From: G965197555 sp965197555
GTDB lineage: Bacteria > Chloroflexota > Dehalococcoidia > Lucifugimonadales > UBA3495
DNA length: 64,000 bases
Reading direction: 5' to 3'
NCBI GenBank assembly: GCA_965197555.1
Contig: OZ240213.1
Coordinates: 2,356,001-2,420,000 of the forward strand
Position numbers and translations under genes: made by a program. Under the pieces are notes generated by a model. That model made no database searches, was not told where the DNA came from, and worked only from the letters and a program-made list of their open reading frames with translations. Positions 8,228 through 15,948 of this stretch are shown piece after piece. The stretch's first letter is position 1. Every line of letters begins with the position of its first letter.

Positions 8228-8767
8228 TCACATGACCTCGCTTTGCCCCAGCGCCCAAATCTCGGCCTTGCTATCCGGAAATTGTTGCTCCAACTCGTAC
8301 CATTGGCCAGCTTGGTGTGAGGGACAGAAAAAGAACACGTACTGATGGACGGCATTTGAGCCCCTCAACCTGTCAATGTCCTTTTTAAGCTTACTGTTCC
8401 TTCTGGGGTGCTTGGCCGCGAACACCTCGGCCTCCACCACATCCGGACGGATACCTTCGATGTCCCTGCCGTTGGCCGTTCCCAGGTTCAACCGCAATCC
8501 GCCACAATGGGGGAACCATTCCAATAAATGTTCCGCCGCCGCCAGCGAAACCATCACGGTGAAGGTCTGATTCAGCTGCTCGATAAAGTCCAAGCAACCT
8601 TCCTGAACCGGCTGGAAGCCGATATTGCCAAACTTGATGGCAAAAAGGGATTCCATGCCGCCGGTGTTGAGTTTGTTCAACTCCACCCGTGTGCGTTCAG
8701 CCTGTCTGCGCACCTTGTCTCGCAATTCGCGAATGCACTCAGGGCTATAGACTTCTACGCTTGGCAT
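8228..8767 (-). CDS. Hypothetical protein, possible PD-(D/E)xK-like fold
   Basis: 179 residues from an ATG with a strong GGAGGAG ribosome binding site 8 bp upstream. It has no signal peptide or membrane segment. Residues ~105-140 read GRDIEGIRPDVVEAEVFAAK, i.e. an aspartate after a hydrophobic strand, then E-x-E and a nearby lysine. That is compatible with a restriction-endonuclease-like core but is not proof. The end (YVFFFCPSHQAGQWYELEQQ) looks like a strand-helix pair. The gene lies between an IS630 remnant and the pentapeptide-repeat membrane protein in an accessory region. Function unknown; the nuclease idea is speculative. Confidence 0.6.
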   Translation of the reverse strand: MPSVEVYSPECIRELRDKVRRQAERTRVELNKLNTGGMESLFAIKFGNIGFQPVQEGCLDFIEQLNQTFTVMVSLAAAEHLLEWFPHCGGLRLNLGTANGRDIEGIRPDVVEAEVFAAKHPRRNSKLKKDIDRLRGSNAVHQYVFFFCPSHQAGQWYELEQQFPDSKAEIWALGQSEVM

Positions 8768-8899
8768 CGTGCCGTCTCCTCCATGTGTGGCGATGGTTCA
8801 GCGTTCACCAACCGTTGGCAGTAACGTAATCGGCCGCAGGGCAGTGTGGGCACTCGACCGCCATGTATCGCACACGACGAAGTATGCGCGGGCCCGCCA

Positions 8900-10342
8900 T
8901 CAGCGCATACGGAACCTGTTTCGTATCGTCAGTATGAGGAAGAAAAGGATAATCACGCCGAGGACAGTTTGGGTGATCCCTATTACATTGAATAGCGCCA
9001 CGCCCTCCCAACCCTTTTCGGTATCCTTAAGAAACCTCCCGCTCAAATTCAGAAGGGCATGCGCATTGGCAAAACTAATTGCCAGCGCGTCGGGAAAATC
9101 CCCGATCGACGAGTACGCCTCTCGCCACGGAAACATGTGCTCGGAAGCGTCTAATACCCTAATTCCCCAGAGCGCCACCGCGGCGAGCATGATATGCACC
9201 AGCCAGATCGTTGCAATACGAGACAAACCGTAGCCATATTCGCACACTAACCCATAGAACGAGTTCATTGCGCCCGCGATGGACCATCTGTCGGCCCGCC
9301 TTTGAGCACGCAGTTCTTTTCTGAAGAAAAAGTGCTGGTCGTTGGATTTCTCGTGTCCGTTCATCAGCCGGGTAAGTCTTTGATATCGCTGTACCTGGTC
9401 TCTGGCGTCATCGGGGTTAATAGGCACCTGGGGCCATTCGGAACCGTGCCACTCGGTATATTCGTGCAGAGTTGCCTCGAAGAAACCGGGTATAAGGGTC
9501 TTGAACTTGGTTCGGAGAAAATGAGTCGCACCTTGAAACTCTGTAGAACCGAAGTCAGCTCCTTGCTCAAACGCAGCATCTCCGAACCGTGCCCCGTGAC
9601 GAAAGGTGCAGCTGTTAAAATATGCGTCACCGATAAATTGGGCGTTTTCGAACCGCACATTCGTCATGAATTTGCAGCCGGAAAAAGTGGTAGTTCGGGA
9701 AAAAGTCGCTCCCCTAAAGCTGATGGAACCCGGGAATTCTGATTTCATCGCCACGAAATCACCATAGAATTCAGCGGCGTCGAAGCTGATGTTGCCAGCG
9801 AATATAACCTCATTGAAGAAAGCTATGGCATCTGGAAATTTAGCCCGGTCAAATCGCGTTTCTCCTCCAATCACAAAACCCATGAACGACGTCATTGCGG
9901 GAAACTCTACATCTGCGAAGTCGATACTGCTATTACGGTGCGGGATCGGATGTCCCGAGAAACCGCGGCTATCCAGGGCTTGTCGGATCTTTTGATGATC
10001 ATCTGAGTTAAGTTTGGGGAACTCGATTTCGTGTCCCATTGTCAATTCGTAGGAACCGCCATAAACCGCCACCCTGTCCGCCATCAGGCCGTTCCAGTAG
10101 TATCGATTTAATGCGGAAACTTGTGAAACGTCCTGAACACTGGTCGGTTCGCCCGCAACTGTCGCGAGGACGTACCAAATAGAGGTTGACGCCGGTCTTC
10201 GTTGGCGTTGCTGATTAGTATCCATAATTTTACGAACAATCACGAGATCGGCGAGATCCTGGATTGGGCAATGTCGCTCCTTGGGTCGGATCGGATATAG
10301 GCAGACGACCGCATCGATTTGGCCGGGAAATACCCGCGCCAT
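8900..10342 (-). CDS. Pentapeptide-repeat membrane protein with C-terminal transmembrane segments
   Basis: The central region (~150 residues) is a run of F-centred pentapeptide repeats (e.g. FDAAEFYGDFVAMKSEF, FSGCKFMTNVRFENAQF) that fold as a right-handed quadrilateral beta-helix. The C-terminus has two clear membrane segments (TIWLVHIMLAAVALWGIRVL and VIGITQTVLGVIILFFLILTI) separated by about 50 residues, reminiscent of two-helix ion-channel proteins with pentapeptide domains. The start is uncertain. The open frame extends to 10558, but its first ~60 codons are the C-terminal codons of a truncated IS630 transposase, so I chose the ATG at 10342 outside the IS; the ATG at 10225 is another option and no start has a good ribosome binding site. 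Function unknown. Confidence 0.65.
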   Translation of the reverse strand: MARVFPGQIDAVVCLYPIRPKERHCPIQDLADLVIVRKIMDTNQQRQRRPASTSIWYVLATVAGEPTSVQDVSQVSALNRYYWNGLMADRVAVYGGSYELTMGHEIEFPKLNSDDHQKIRQALDSRGFSGHPIPHRNSSIDFADVEFPAMTSFMGFVIGGETRFDRAKFPDAIAFFNEVIFAGNISFDAAEFYGDFVAMKSEFPGSISFRGATFSRTTTFSGCKFMTNVRFENAQFIGDAYFNSCTFRHGARFGDAAFEQGADFGSTEFQGATHFLRTKFKTLIPGFFEATLHEYTEWHGSEWPQVPINPDDARDQVQRYQRLTRLMNGHEKSNDQHFFFRKELRAQRRADRWSIAGAMNSFYGLVCEYGYGLSRIATIWLVHIMLAAVALWGIRVLDASEHMFPWREAYSSIGDFPDALAISFANAHALLNLSGRFLKDTEKGWEGVALFNVIGITQTVLGVIILFFLILTIRNRFRMR

Positions 10343-10376
10343 ACAACCACTGACCGAATCCAATATAGAACCTACA

Positions 10377-10701
10377 CTTGCAGGGCGGACAAGGTCGGCT
10401 TGGCCGCTGTCGATTGATTCGCCCACTCTGGTTTGCAGCACGGTGCGGCGGTGCCGCTCGACTTCTTCCCGGAGGTTGGTCAGCTTGGTAGAAAACCTTC
10501 CTCGCCCGTTCCCGGGGCGTCGCCGCCCTGTACCGCCGCTGTCATACCCCAGCCTCATTCATGCGCTACCGCCCCAGCAGCGCCTGCTGTCTCCTATCTC
10601 CTGCATACCCAACAGCAATCCCCTCGGACTTCCCAGCAACTGTGGACATTGCCTCCAATTCTAACCAACACCCATCCAGGTTTCACCTTAGCTTCGGTTT
10701 A
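10377..10701. mobile_element. Second IS630-family remnant, truncated at the left end
   Basis: The right end (TTTCACCTTAGCTTCGGTTTA, ending in TA) matches the IS630 inverted repeat, and the left junction begins CTACACTTGCAGGGCGG, identical but one base to the inside of the left end of the 7.46-kb copy. About 25 bp of the left terminus and most of the transposase are missing. On the minus strand a piece of the transposase C-terminus survives (REEVERHRRTVLQTRV, compare KDEVKGRCRTVLQSKA in the 60.9-kb copy) and runs in frame into the pentapeptide-repeat gene. Confidence 0.6.
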
Positions 10702-10843
10702 ATCATCCAGTAGGCCATTACGCACCGTCCAGACCACCATCTCCGGCTTGGAGCGGAAGCCCAGCTTGCCCTGGATACCATACCGTCCGTACCGACTTGC
10801 GGAAACCACCATGTTCCGGCCGCAGGGCGTGATACAGACGCGG

Positions 10844-11716
10844 TCACTGCTCCGTCGCCTCCCCTGTTCCCTCGGCCTCCGCCATGCGGTAGCCAACGGT
10901 GGGCAAGGCGAAGATGTAGGTGGGATCGTCCGGGTCGTCGTCCAGCTTGCGCCGCAGCCTCCTGACGATGTTCCGCACCGGCCCGGAGTCCTTTCCCTTG
11001 TCCGGCCCCCAGACCCGTTGCAGCAGGTGCTGGTGGGTCAAGGAAATCCGGCGTTGGCCGAGAGCTCCACCAGCATCCGGTACTCGGTGGCGGTGAGGGC
11101 CACCGTGTTCCCGTCCAGCGTCACCCGGCGCGGGGCGTAGTCCACGCTCAACTCTCCCCGCACTTAGGGCCGGGCGGGCTCCGCCAGTTCCATCGGCGAG
11201 AAGGGCTTGACCACGTAATCGGCCGTCCCCTCGTCGAAGGCCCGGGCGATCACCTCGTCCTGGCCGTAGACCGACAGGAAGATCACCGGCACGTCGGCTA
11301 TCTCCCGGACCTGCCCCATCAGCTCGATGCCGTCGGCGTCCGGCAGCACTAGGTCCAGCAGCGCCAGGCGGGGCAGCTCCTCCGCCATGAGCCGGGGGAC
11401 CTCCTCCGGGTCTCCGGTGACTACGGGCGTGTAGCCCACCCGGGTCAGGGCGTCCCGCACGTAGCGCAGCGTCTGGGGGTCGTCGTCCACGCACAGGATG
11501 CGCACCGGTTCCGGTTCCCTGCGCTGCCTCCGCCGGGGCCGCCTCGCCGGCTCGTCCACCGCCGGCAGGGTGAAGGTGAACCGGCTGCCCAAGCCATGCC
11601 CGTCGCTCTCAGCTCGGATGCGGCCCTGTGGGCCTCCACTATCCCCTTGCAGATGGCCAGCCCCAGTCCGATGCGCCCGCAACCTTCTCCCCTGCCGCCA
11701 TCACCTGAGCCATTGA
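10844..11716 (-). pseudogene. Decayed histidine kinase / response regulator (GAF-HK-REC-wHTH family remnant)
   Basis: Pieces in different frames match the intact paralogue at 22708-25110. They are the end of the kinase ATPase domain (GLGSRFTFTLPAVDE), a receiver domain (VRILCVDDDPQTLRYVRDAL, LLDLVLPDADGIEL, VVKPFSPMEL) and an OmpR-type winged helix (LQRVWGPDKG, VRRLRRKLDDDPDDPTYIF). At least two frame changes separate these parts and the GAF, PAS and dimerisation domains are gone. It is a non-functional third copy of the family in this window. Confidence 0.8.
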
Positions 11717-11824
11717 ACTTCCGGAACAGTGGACCGGTCTAGTTGGACTGCGTGCTTCTCCGGTAGCAGCGCCGACGGCGGCTCGAGTTGTGATGCAGTT
11801 TCTCAGTGGCCGGTTCGTGGGGGA

Positions 11825-12355
11825 TCAGAGCGCATCACACTCCGCTTTGTGGCAGACGCGATACTTCTTGCCGCTGCCGCAAGGGCAGGGCTTGTTGTTG
11901 CCGTGTTTAAACTTCTTGATTTGCTTCAGCTCAGAAATGTACTGTTGGGCTGCCGCGTCAAATCCGCCAATATGGCTGTATGTACTCCATAAATCCGATT
12001 CGGCTCTGTCAGCGCCAAACTTTGACGCGTAGCTCAGCCGGTAGAAAAAAGGGATTACGATCTCGTCCAAGAACGGCAGTATCCCCTTCCAGTCATCGGT
12101 ATTCTGCAATCCCAGACAACACTGGTTTATGTCGGGGTCCATGCTGAAAAAATGCAGGTCCTCCTTGGGAACCTGTTGCTCTTGCATAATCCGTTGGGCC
12201 CGCCCGCCTGTTTCATACACGGGCGGCCAGGGCATCAGGTAACTAGGCTCGTAGGTGAGCCGGATTTCTAACTCGAAGTCCGGCTGGCGTTGCCCGATTC
12301 CGCCGAAATACCCTTGATGACGGCGTCGCCAAGGCCGGATACTAATTGGCGTTGT
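11825..12355 (-). pseudogene. 5'-truncated E2-like protein with C-terminal SEC-C zinc motif
   Basis: The last ~150 residues are protein-like. They begin with strands (DFELEIRLTYEPSY...PPVYETGGR), then DPDINQCCLGLQNTDDW and a helix (ILPFLDEIVIPFFYRLSY), and end with NNKPCPCGSGKKYRVCH, a textbook SEC-C zinc-binding motif (CxC...CH). The strand-'PP-V-E-GG'-CCLG-W order resembles prokaryotic ubiquitin-conjugating-enzyme-like (E2 fold) proteins that often carry SEC-C; the E2 reading is my inference. The open frame continues upstream through a tandem repeat and low-complexity text (WVGVPPWVGVPP...), which is an artefact, so the true N-terminus appears lost. Confidence 0.5.
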
Positions 12356-12596
12356 CAGGCTTTTTCCAGCGTTTCCCGCCCTAGAAACCTGGAGGGTCCC
12401 TCCCTGGACCCGGGACCGGACGCATAGGATCGAGCATAGCTCTCCGAACGTCCGCCCATGTTGGACTGGCCGCCTAGAGTAGAGCCTAGCTCCTCGAACG
12501 GTCGCCAACGAGGGAATTGCTGAGGGGCCGGCGTGATTGAACGTCTCTCCCGAAGCTGGTAAACCCAACTCAGCGAAGTGCACGGTGCGCTTCATC

Positions 12597-12744
12597 CGGA
12601 ACACCAACCCAACGGCGGAACACCAACCCACGGCGGAACACCAACCCAACGGCGGAACACCAACCCACGGCGGAACACCAACCCACGGCGGAACACCAAC
12701 CCACGGCGGAACACCAACCCAACGGCGGAACCCCTGACCCACGG
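12597..12744. repeat. 18/19-bp tandem repeat, about 8 units
   Basis: Consecutive units of CGGAACACCAACCCA(A)CGG, alternating between 18 and 19 bp by the presence of one A, with the last unit diverged. The length change breaks any reading frame, so the array is not coding. There are no unique spacers, so it is not a CRISPR. It lies just upstream of the truncated SEC-C gene and may mark the rearrangement that removed that gene's start. Confidence 0.85.
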
Positions 12745-13911
12745 ACTGAACATCAAGGAGGTGGCGACCGGACAACAACGGCGTCCCGGAATCCCATTCT
12801 ACGGTGGCACTCCAATCCCGAGGCCCATTCAAGTTTGCAGGGAGGTGGCAACCGGATTAACAGCGGCGTCCTAGTCTCCCATTCCATGGCAGACCCTGAA
12901 CTCACGGAAGTCTCACTGACAGGAGGTGTCAGCTAGACCCAGCACGGTTTCTCCGGCATCCCTTACCCCTTTGGCGTAACCGGCGGAGCGGCAGACCCGC
13001 TTCCTCATCCCCACAATGCGGTTGGAGCGTGGATAACGCACCGGCCGCTTCAACACGAGTCCGGCGTGGCTGCTTAACAACAAAGGCAGCGGCACCGCAT
13101 GTTCAGCACGCTCCGGTCTTACAGTGGCAAGTGACCGGACGCTTATCGTTGCAACGCAGTTTCCATTGGTGCGGCGTCTGACGGCATAGCCACAGGCCGG
13201 GCTGCGTTCTTCTCCGTTCCCCTCTCTTATCCCCCTTCGTAGCAGCTTTCCCAGGAATGACACCCTGGCGAACTGCGCCTTGCTCCAACCCCCAAACCGG
13301 CGTTCTACGCTCTGGTGTCAGACCCAGGGCGTGGTGCGGCCTGCGCCGGGGGCAAAGCGGCATTCCTGACTGCGGTTTCCTTCAACTCTCCCCTCGTCGC
13401 AGCCTCCAGGGTTCGCCTTCCCGTTGATTAACACCCTGGGCGAACTGCGTCTTGCTCCAACCCCCTCCCTGCGTTTCTGCGTTCTCCGTCGTGCCTCTCA
13501 CCGTGGGCGGGGTGTGTCCGGCGCCGGGCGGAAACCTTTCCCTCAACGTCATCAACAAGACCGGGGAGGTGCGAATGGCCAAAACGGAACGGTTCAACCC
13601 ACTCAGACGTTGGCGGTCGGCGGATTCATCGGCGGACACAAGCGCTTGCCTGTCGCCCTGGCGGCGGTTCTGCTCATCGCCGGGCCACTGCCGCCAGGAG
13701 TTGTAGGGGCGCCAACCAACGGCCAACCCATAACCACAACGGGGTAATCCACCACGATGATGAACCCGGAATTCCCATCGACTACAGGAGGTCGGAACAA
13801 CTGAATAACCGGCAGGACCTTTAGGCCCGTCGCCCCCTGGGCGGCGCGGCGGAAACCAGGGCGGCCGCGTGAGCCGCCACTGACATCTGAAAATCGATTG
13901 CTTACAGACGA
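12745..13911. other. Gene-poor stretch with decayed, repetitive sequence
   Basis: No convincing gene. Open frames on both strands lack family motifs. A short plus-strand frame at 13575-13706 has a good GGAGGT site but an implausible product, and a neighbouring frame holds a hydrophobic stretch (LPVALAAVLLIAGPLP), so a small secreted protein may have decayed here. The region also contains the direct-repeat pair listed separately. Confidence 0.4.
13259..13466. repeat. Imperfect direct-repeat pair
   Basis: Two ~35-bp copies (about 13259-13292 and 13430-13466) share the core CACCCTGG(G)CGAACTGCG, then C/T, then CTTGCTCCAACCCC, and are followed by similar GCGTTCT text. They suggest a local duplication of about 170 bp in the gene-poor stretch. 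Confidence 0.45.
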
Positions 13912-13945
13912 GCGGGGTCGGTCCCTTTGGGGCCGGCCCCGCTTT
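13912..13945 (+). terminator. GC-rich hairpin with T tract just upstream of the four-HTH gene
   Basis: GCGGGGTCGGTCC (13912-13924) pairs with GGGCCGGCCCCGC (to 13942) around a short CTTTG loop and is followed by TTT and later TTTT. It ends only ~10 bp before the ribosome binding site of the next gene, so it either terminates upstream transcription or acts as an attenuator in the leader (inference). Confidence 0.5.
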
Positions 13946-13966
13946 CTGCGTTTTGGAGGAAGCGAC

Positions 13967-15214
13967 ATGAAGGCGACTACCAACATCCACCTGGCGGAGA
14001 CCATCACCAGCACTGCCACCCGGTTCGGCGACCAGGACCAGGCCAACACCGCACAGGCCCCGGAGATACAGGCCGGGGCGGCGGAACAGGGACAGCGCAA
14101 GGGCAAGCCAGAGAGCGAGCTTCGGGCGGCGGCACGGCGGCACGGCTTCAACCTGAAGGAGCTGGCGGTGAAGATGGGCGTGAACTACGGCTACCTGTCC
14201 TCGGTGGCCAGCGGGCGCCGGCCCTGGACTCCCCTGCTGCGGGAGAGGGCCATGGCGGTGCTGGGCGAGGTCCCCGGCCAGGGCGTCGTCTACCGGCAGG
14301 GCGGCCTGATCCAGGGTGAGAGCACCTGCATCCGGGAGCGCGCCCGCGAGCTGGGCATGAGCCAGAAGGACCTGGCCCAGCGGGTGGGGGTGTCCGTCGG
14401 CTACATGTCGGAAGTGGCGCGGGGCCGGAAGAACATGAGCCCGGCGGTCCAGACGCGGGTCGAAGCGGTCCTGGGCGGTCCGGTGGAGATCGCCCCCGCC
14501 GAGTGCGCCAACCGCCCGGACGGAGTGGTGAAAGGGAGGGGGCAGAGCAGCTACATCCGGGAACGGGCGCGAGAGCGAGGCTTTAGCCTGAAGGGTCTGG
14601 CGGAACACGTGGGGCTGTCTCGCGGCTACATGACCCAGGTGTCCCGGGGTGAAAGGAGCATGAGCCCGGCGGTCCAGGCGCGGGTGGAAGAGGCCCTGGA
14701 CGGCCCGGCCAGGATCGAACCCGCCCAGCCTCCCACCGTCGATCCGCGAGCCCTCTGGGACCGGATGGATGCTCACGAGCTGAGCCAGAACGAGACGGCC
14801 CGGCTGGCCGGCATCAGCTCCGGTCATCTCTCTCAAATCATGAACGGCCAGAGAAACCCGTCGGGCGAGGTCCTGGCGAAGCTGCACGGGGTGTTGTTCC
14901 GGCCCTCGGCGGCGGAGTTGGTGGTCCCCGCCGAGGTCAAGGTGATGGCCTGGAAGAAGGGCAAACGCAACGGCGTGGTGGTGCGCGGCGCCGGTGGGCC
15001 TGGGGCTGGTGGCAATAAGCCCGGCGGCGGCACCGTGCGCATCGGCGGCCGGGTGCCCTGGGGCGCCGAGGTGGAGTACGCCTACCGCGCCGGGTACGAC
15101 AGCCGGGGCCAGGTGTCGGTGACCCACCTGGTGGACGAGCGGGGCTACTCCGTGATGCTGACGAAGCCGGAGCCGGACGGCGCCGGTCCCGGCGAGGACC
15201 GGACCGGGGTCTGA
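13967..15214 (+). CDS. Protein with four tandem XRE-type helix-turn-helix domains
   Basis: 415 residues. The ATG at 13967 has GGAGGA 6 bp upstream. Four similar ~53-residue Cro/C1-type units lie in tandem: ~50-100 (FNLKELAVKMGVNYGYLSSV), ~118-170 (MSQKDLAQRVGVSVGYMSEV), ~193-246 (FSLKGLAEHVGLSRGYMTQV) and ~259-312 (LSQNETARLAGISSGHLSQI). Units 2 and 3 share RERARE and the tail MSPAVQ.RVE. The C-terminal ~95 residues are glycine-rich then beta-like (VRIGGRVPWGAEVEYAYRAG) with no recognised fold. A four-headed repressor or DNA-bridging protein is the natural inference; typical XRE regulators carry one such domain. A small single-domain XRE gene with the same GYMS recognition helix lies nearby on the other strand. 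Confidence 0.85.
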   Translation: MKATTNIHLAETITSTATRFGDQDQANTAQAPEIQAGAAEQGQRKGKPESELRAAARRHGFNLKELAVKMGVNYGYLSSVASGRRPWTPLLRERAMAVLGEVPGQGVVYRQGGLIQGESTCIRERARELGMSQKDLAQRVGVSVGYMSEVARGRKNMSPAVQTRVEAVLGGPVEIAPAECANRPDGVVKGRGQSSYIRERARERGFSLKGLAEHVGLSRGYMTQVSRGERSMSPAVQARVEEALDGPARIEPAQPPTVDPRALWDRMDAHELSQNETARLAGISSGHLSQIMNGQRNPSGEVLAKLHGVLFRPSAAELVVPAEVKVMAWKKGKRNGVVVRGAGGPGAGGNKPGGGTVRIGGRVPWGAEVEYAYRAGYDSRGQVSVTHLVDERGYSVMLTKPEPDGAGPGEDRTGV

Positions 15215-15385
15215 GCGCGGCCAGGGGGGACAGCGGCCACGGACGCAAGGCCAACCGCCCTTCCCTCTACCGGATACGGGAAACCCAAGCCCCCAACCCT
15301 GTCCCTCTTTCAGTGGACGCTTGCTGCCGAGCAGGACCGTGAGAGGAAGTTGGTGGGCGCGGGACGTTGGACCGCAAAGACACAG

Positions 15386-15417
15386 GGGCAGCCATCGCTT
15401 GAATGCGATGGCTGCCC
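15386..15417. terminator. Perfect 13-bp hairpin between convergent genes
   Basis: GGGCAGCCATCGC (15386-15398) and GCGATGGCTGCCC (15405-15417) pair perfectly around a 6-nt loop. The stem lies between the stops of the four-HTH gene (+) and the small XRE gene (-). A run of six T follows about 20 bp later on the plus strand, and flanking ACCGCAAA / TTTGCGGT can extend the fold. It is probably a bidirectional terminator. Confidence 0.5.
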
Positions 15418-15482
15418 TGCCGGTCCATGTATGGGGCTTTTTTGCGGTTCCGGCCCTCTCCGCCTATGCGGGTGCGGGTGCG

Positions 15483-15734
15483 TCAATCCTGATCTTCGCC
15501 AGTTTCCCAGGTGAACAGGTCGTCGAAATCGCTCACTCCCAGGACTTGCATCAACCGCCGCCGGGTGGGCGGCGAGGGACTGCGCTTGCCGGCCATCAGC
15601 AGGGACATGTAGCCCGGCGAAAGCCCGCACCGGCGGGCCAGTTCGTTCTGGGAGATGCCCAGCTGGTCCAGCAACGCCCACACCGCGTCCCGGTTGAGCT
15701 TCACCCTGGGGCGGGCGGGACGCTTGCGCTTCAT
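15483..15734 (-). CDS. Small XRE-family HTH regulator
   Basis: 83 residues: a basic N-terminus (MKRKRPARPRVKLNRD), one Cro/C1-type helix-turn-helix (LGISQNELARRCGLSPGYMSLLMAGKR) and an acidic tail. The recognition-helix region GLSPGYMSLL resembles the repeated GYMS units of the four-HTH protein that converges on it, so the two probably share ancestry. It may be an autoregulator, or an antitoxin without an adjacent toxin. A stem of GGAAGGGCCGT / AACGGCCTTCC lies in its upstream region near 15.81-15.85 kb. Confidence 0.8.
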   Translation of the reverse strand: MKRKRPARPRVKLNRDAVWALLDQLGISQNELARRCGLSPGYMSLLMAGKRSPSPPTRRRLMQVLGVSDFDDLFTWETGEDQD

Positions 15735-15948
15735 TATCGCGTGGCTCCTTCCCCGCCGGTTTCGTCACAACCGCAGGGCGAGACTCAGGGCCACCGACTG
15801 GGTAGCGGGAAGGGCCGTCGCAAACGCGGCAACGGCCTTCCTTGGGATTCCTGTGTATGCGGGCTTTTTATGCTGCCCGGAGTCTTGAGGCCGCAATCGC
15901 TTCATCTAATGTGAACCGTGATTGCGCCGCCGCCAGTCCAGCGGCGCA

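Noticed and set aside
12597..12744. CRISPR array
   Set aside because: Units follow each other directly with no unique spacers and no cas genes nearby.
12360..12832. N-terminal extension of the SEC-C protein
   Set aside because: Made of translated tandem repeat (WVGVPPWVGVPP) and low-complexity sequence; no protein character.
13575..13706. Small frame with a good GGAGGT site
   Set aside because: Only 43 codons, S/R-rich product, no homology pattern; another frame in the same place has a hydrophobic stretch, so at best a decayed gene.
13382..15127. Long minus-strand open frame (581 codons)
   Set aside because: Antisense shadow of the four-HTH gene; its composition is that of GC-rich reverse complement and the plus-strand frame carries clear domains.
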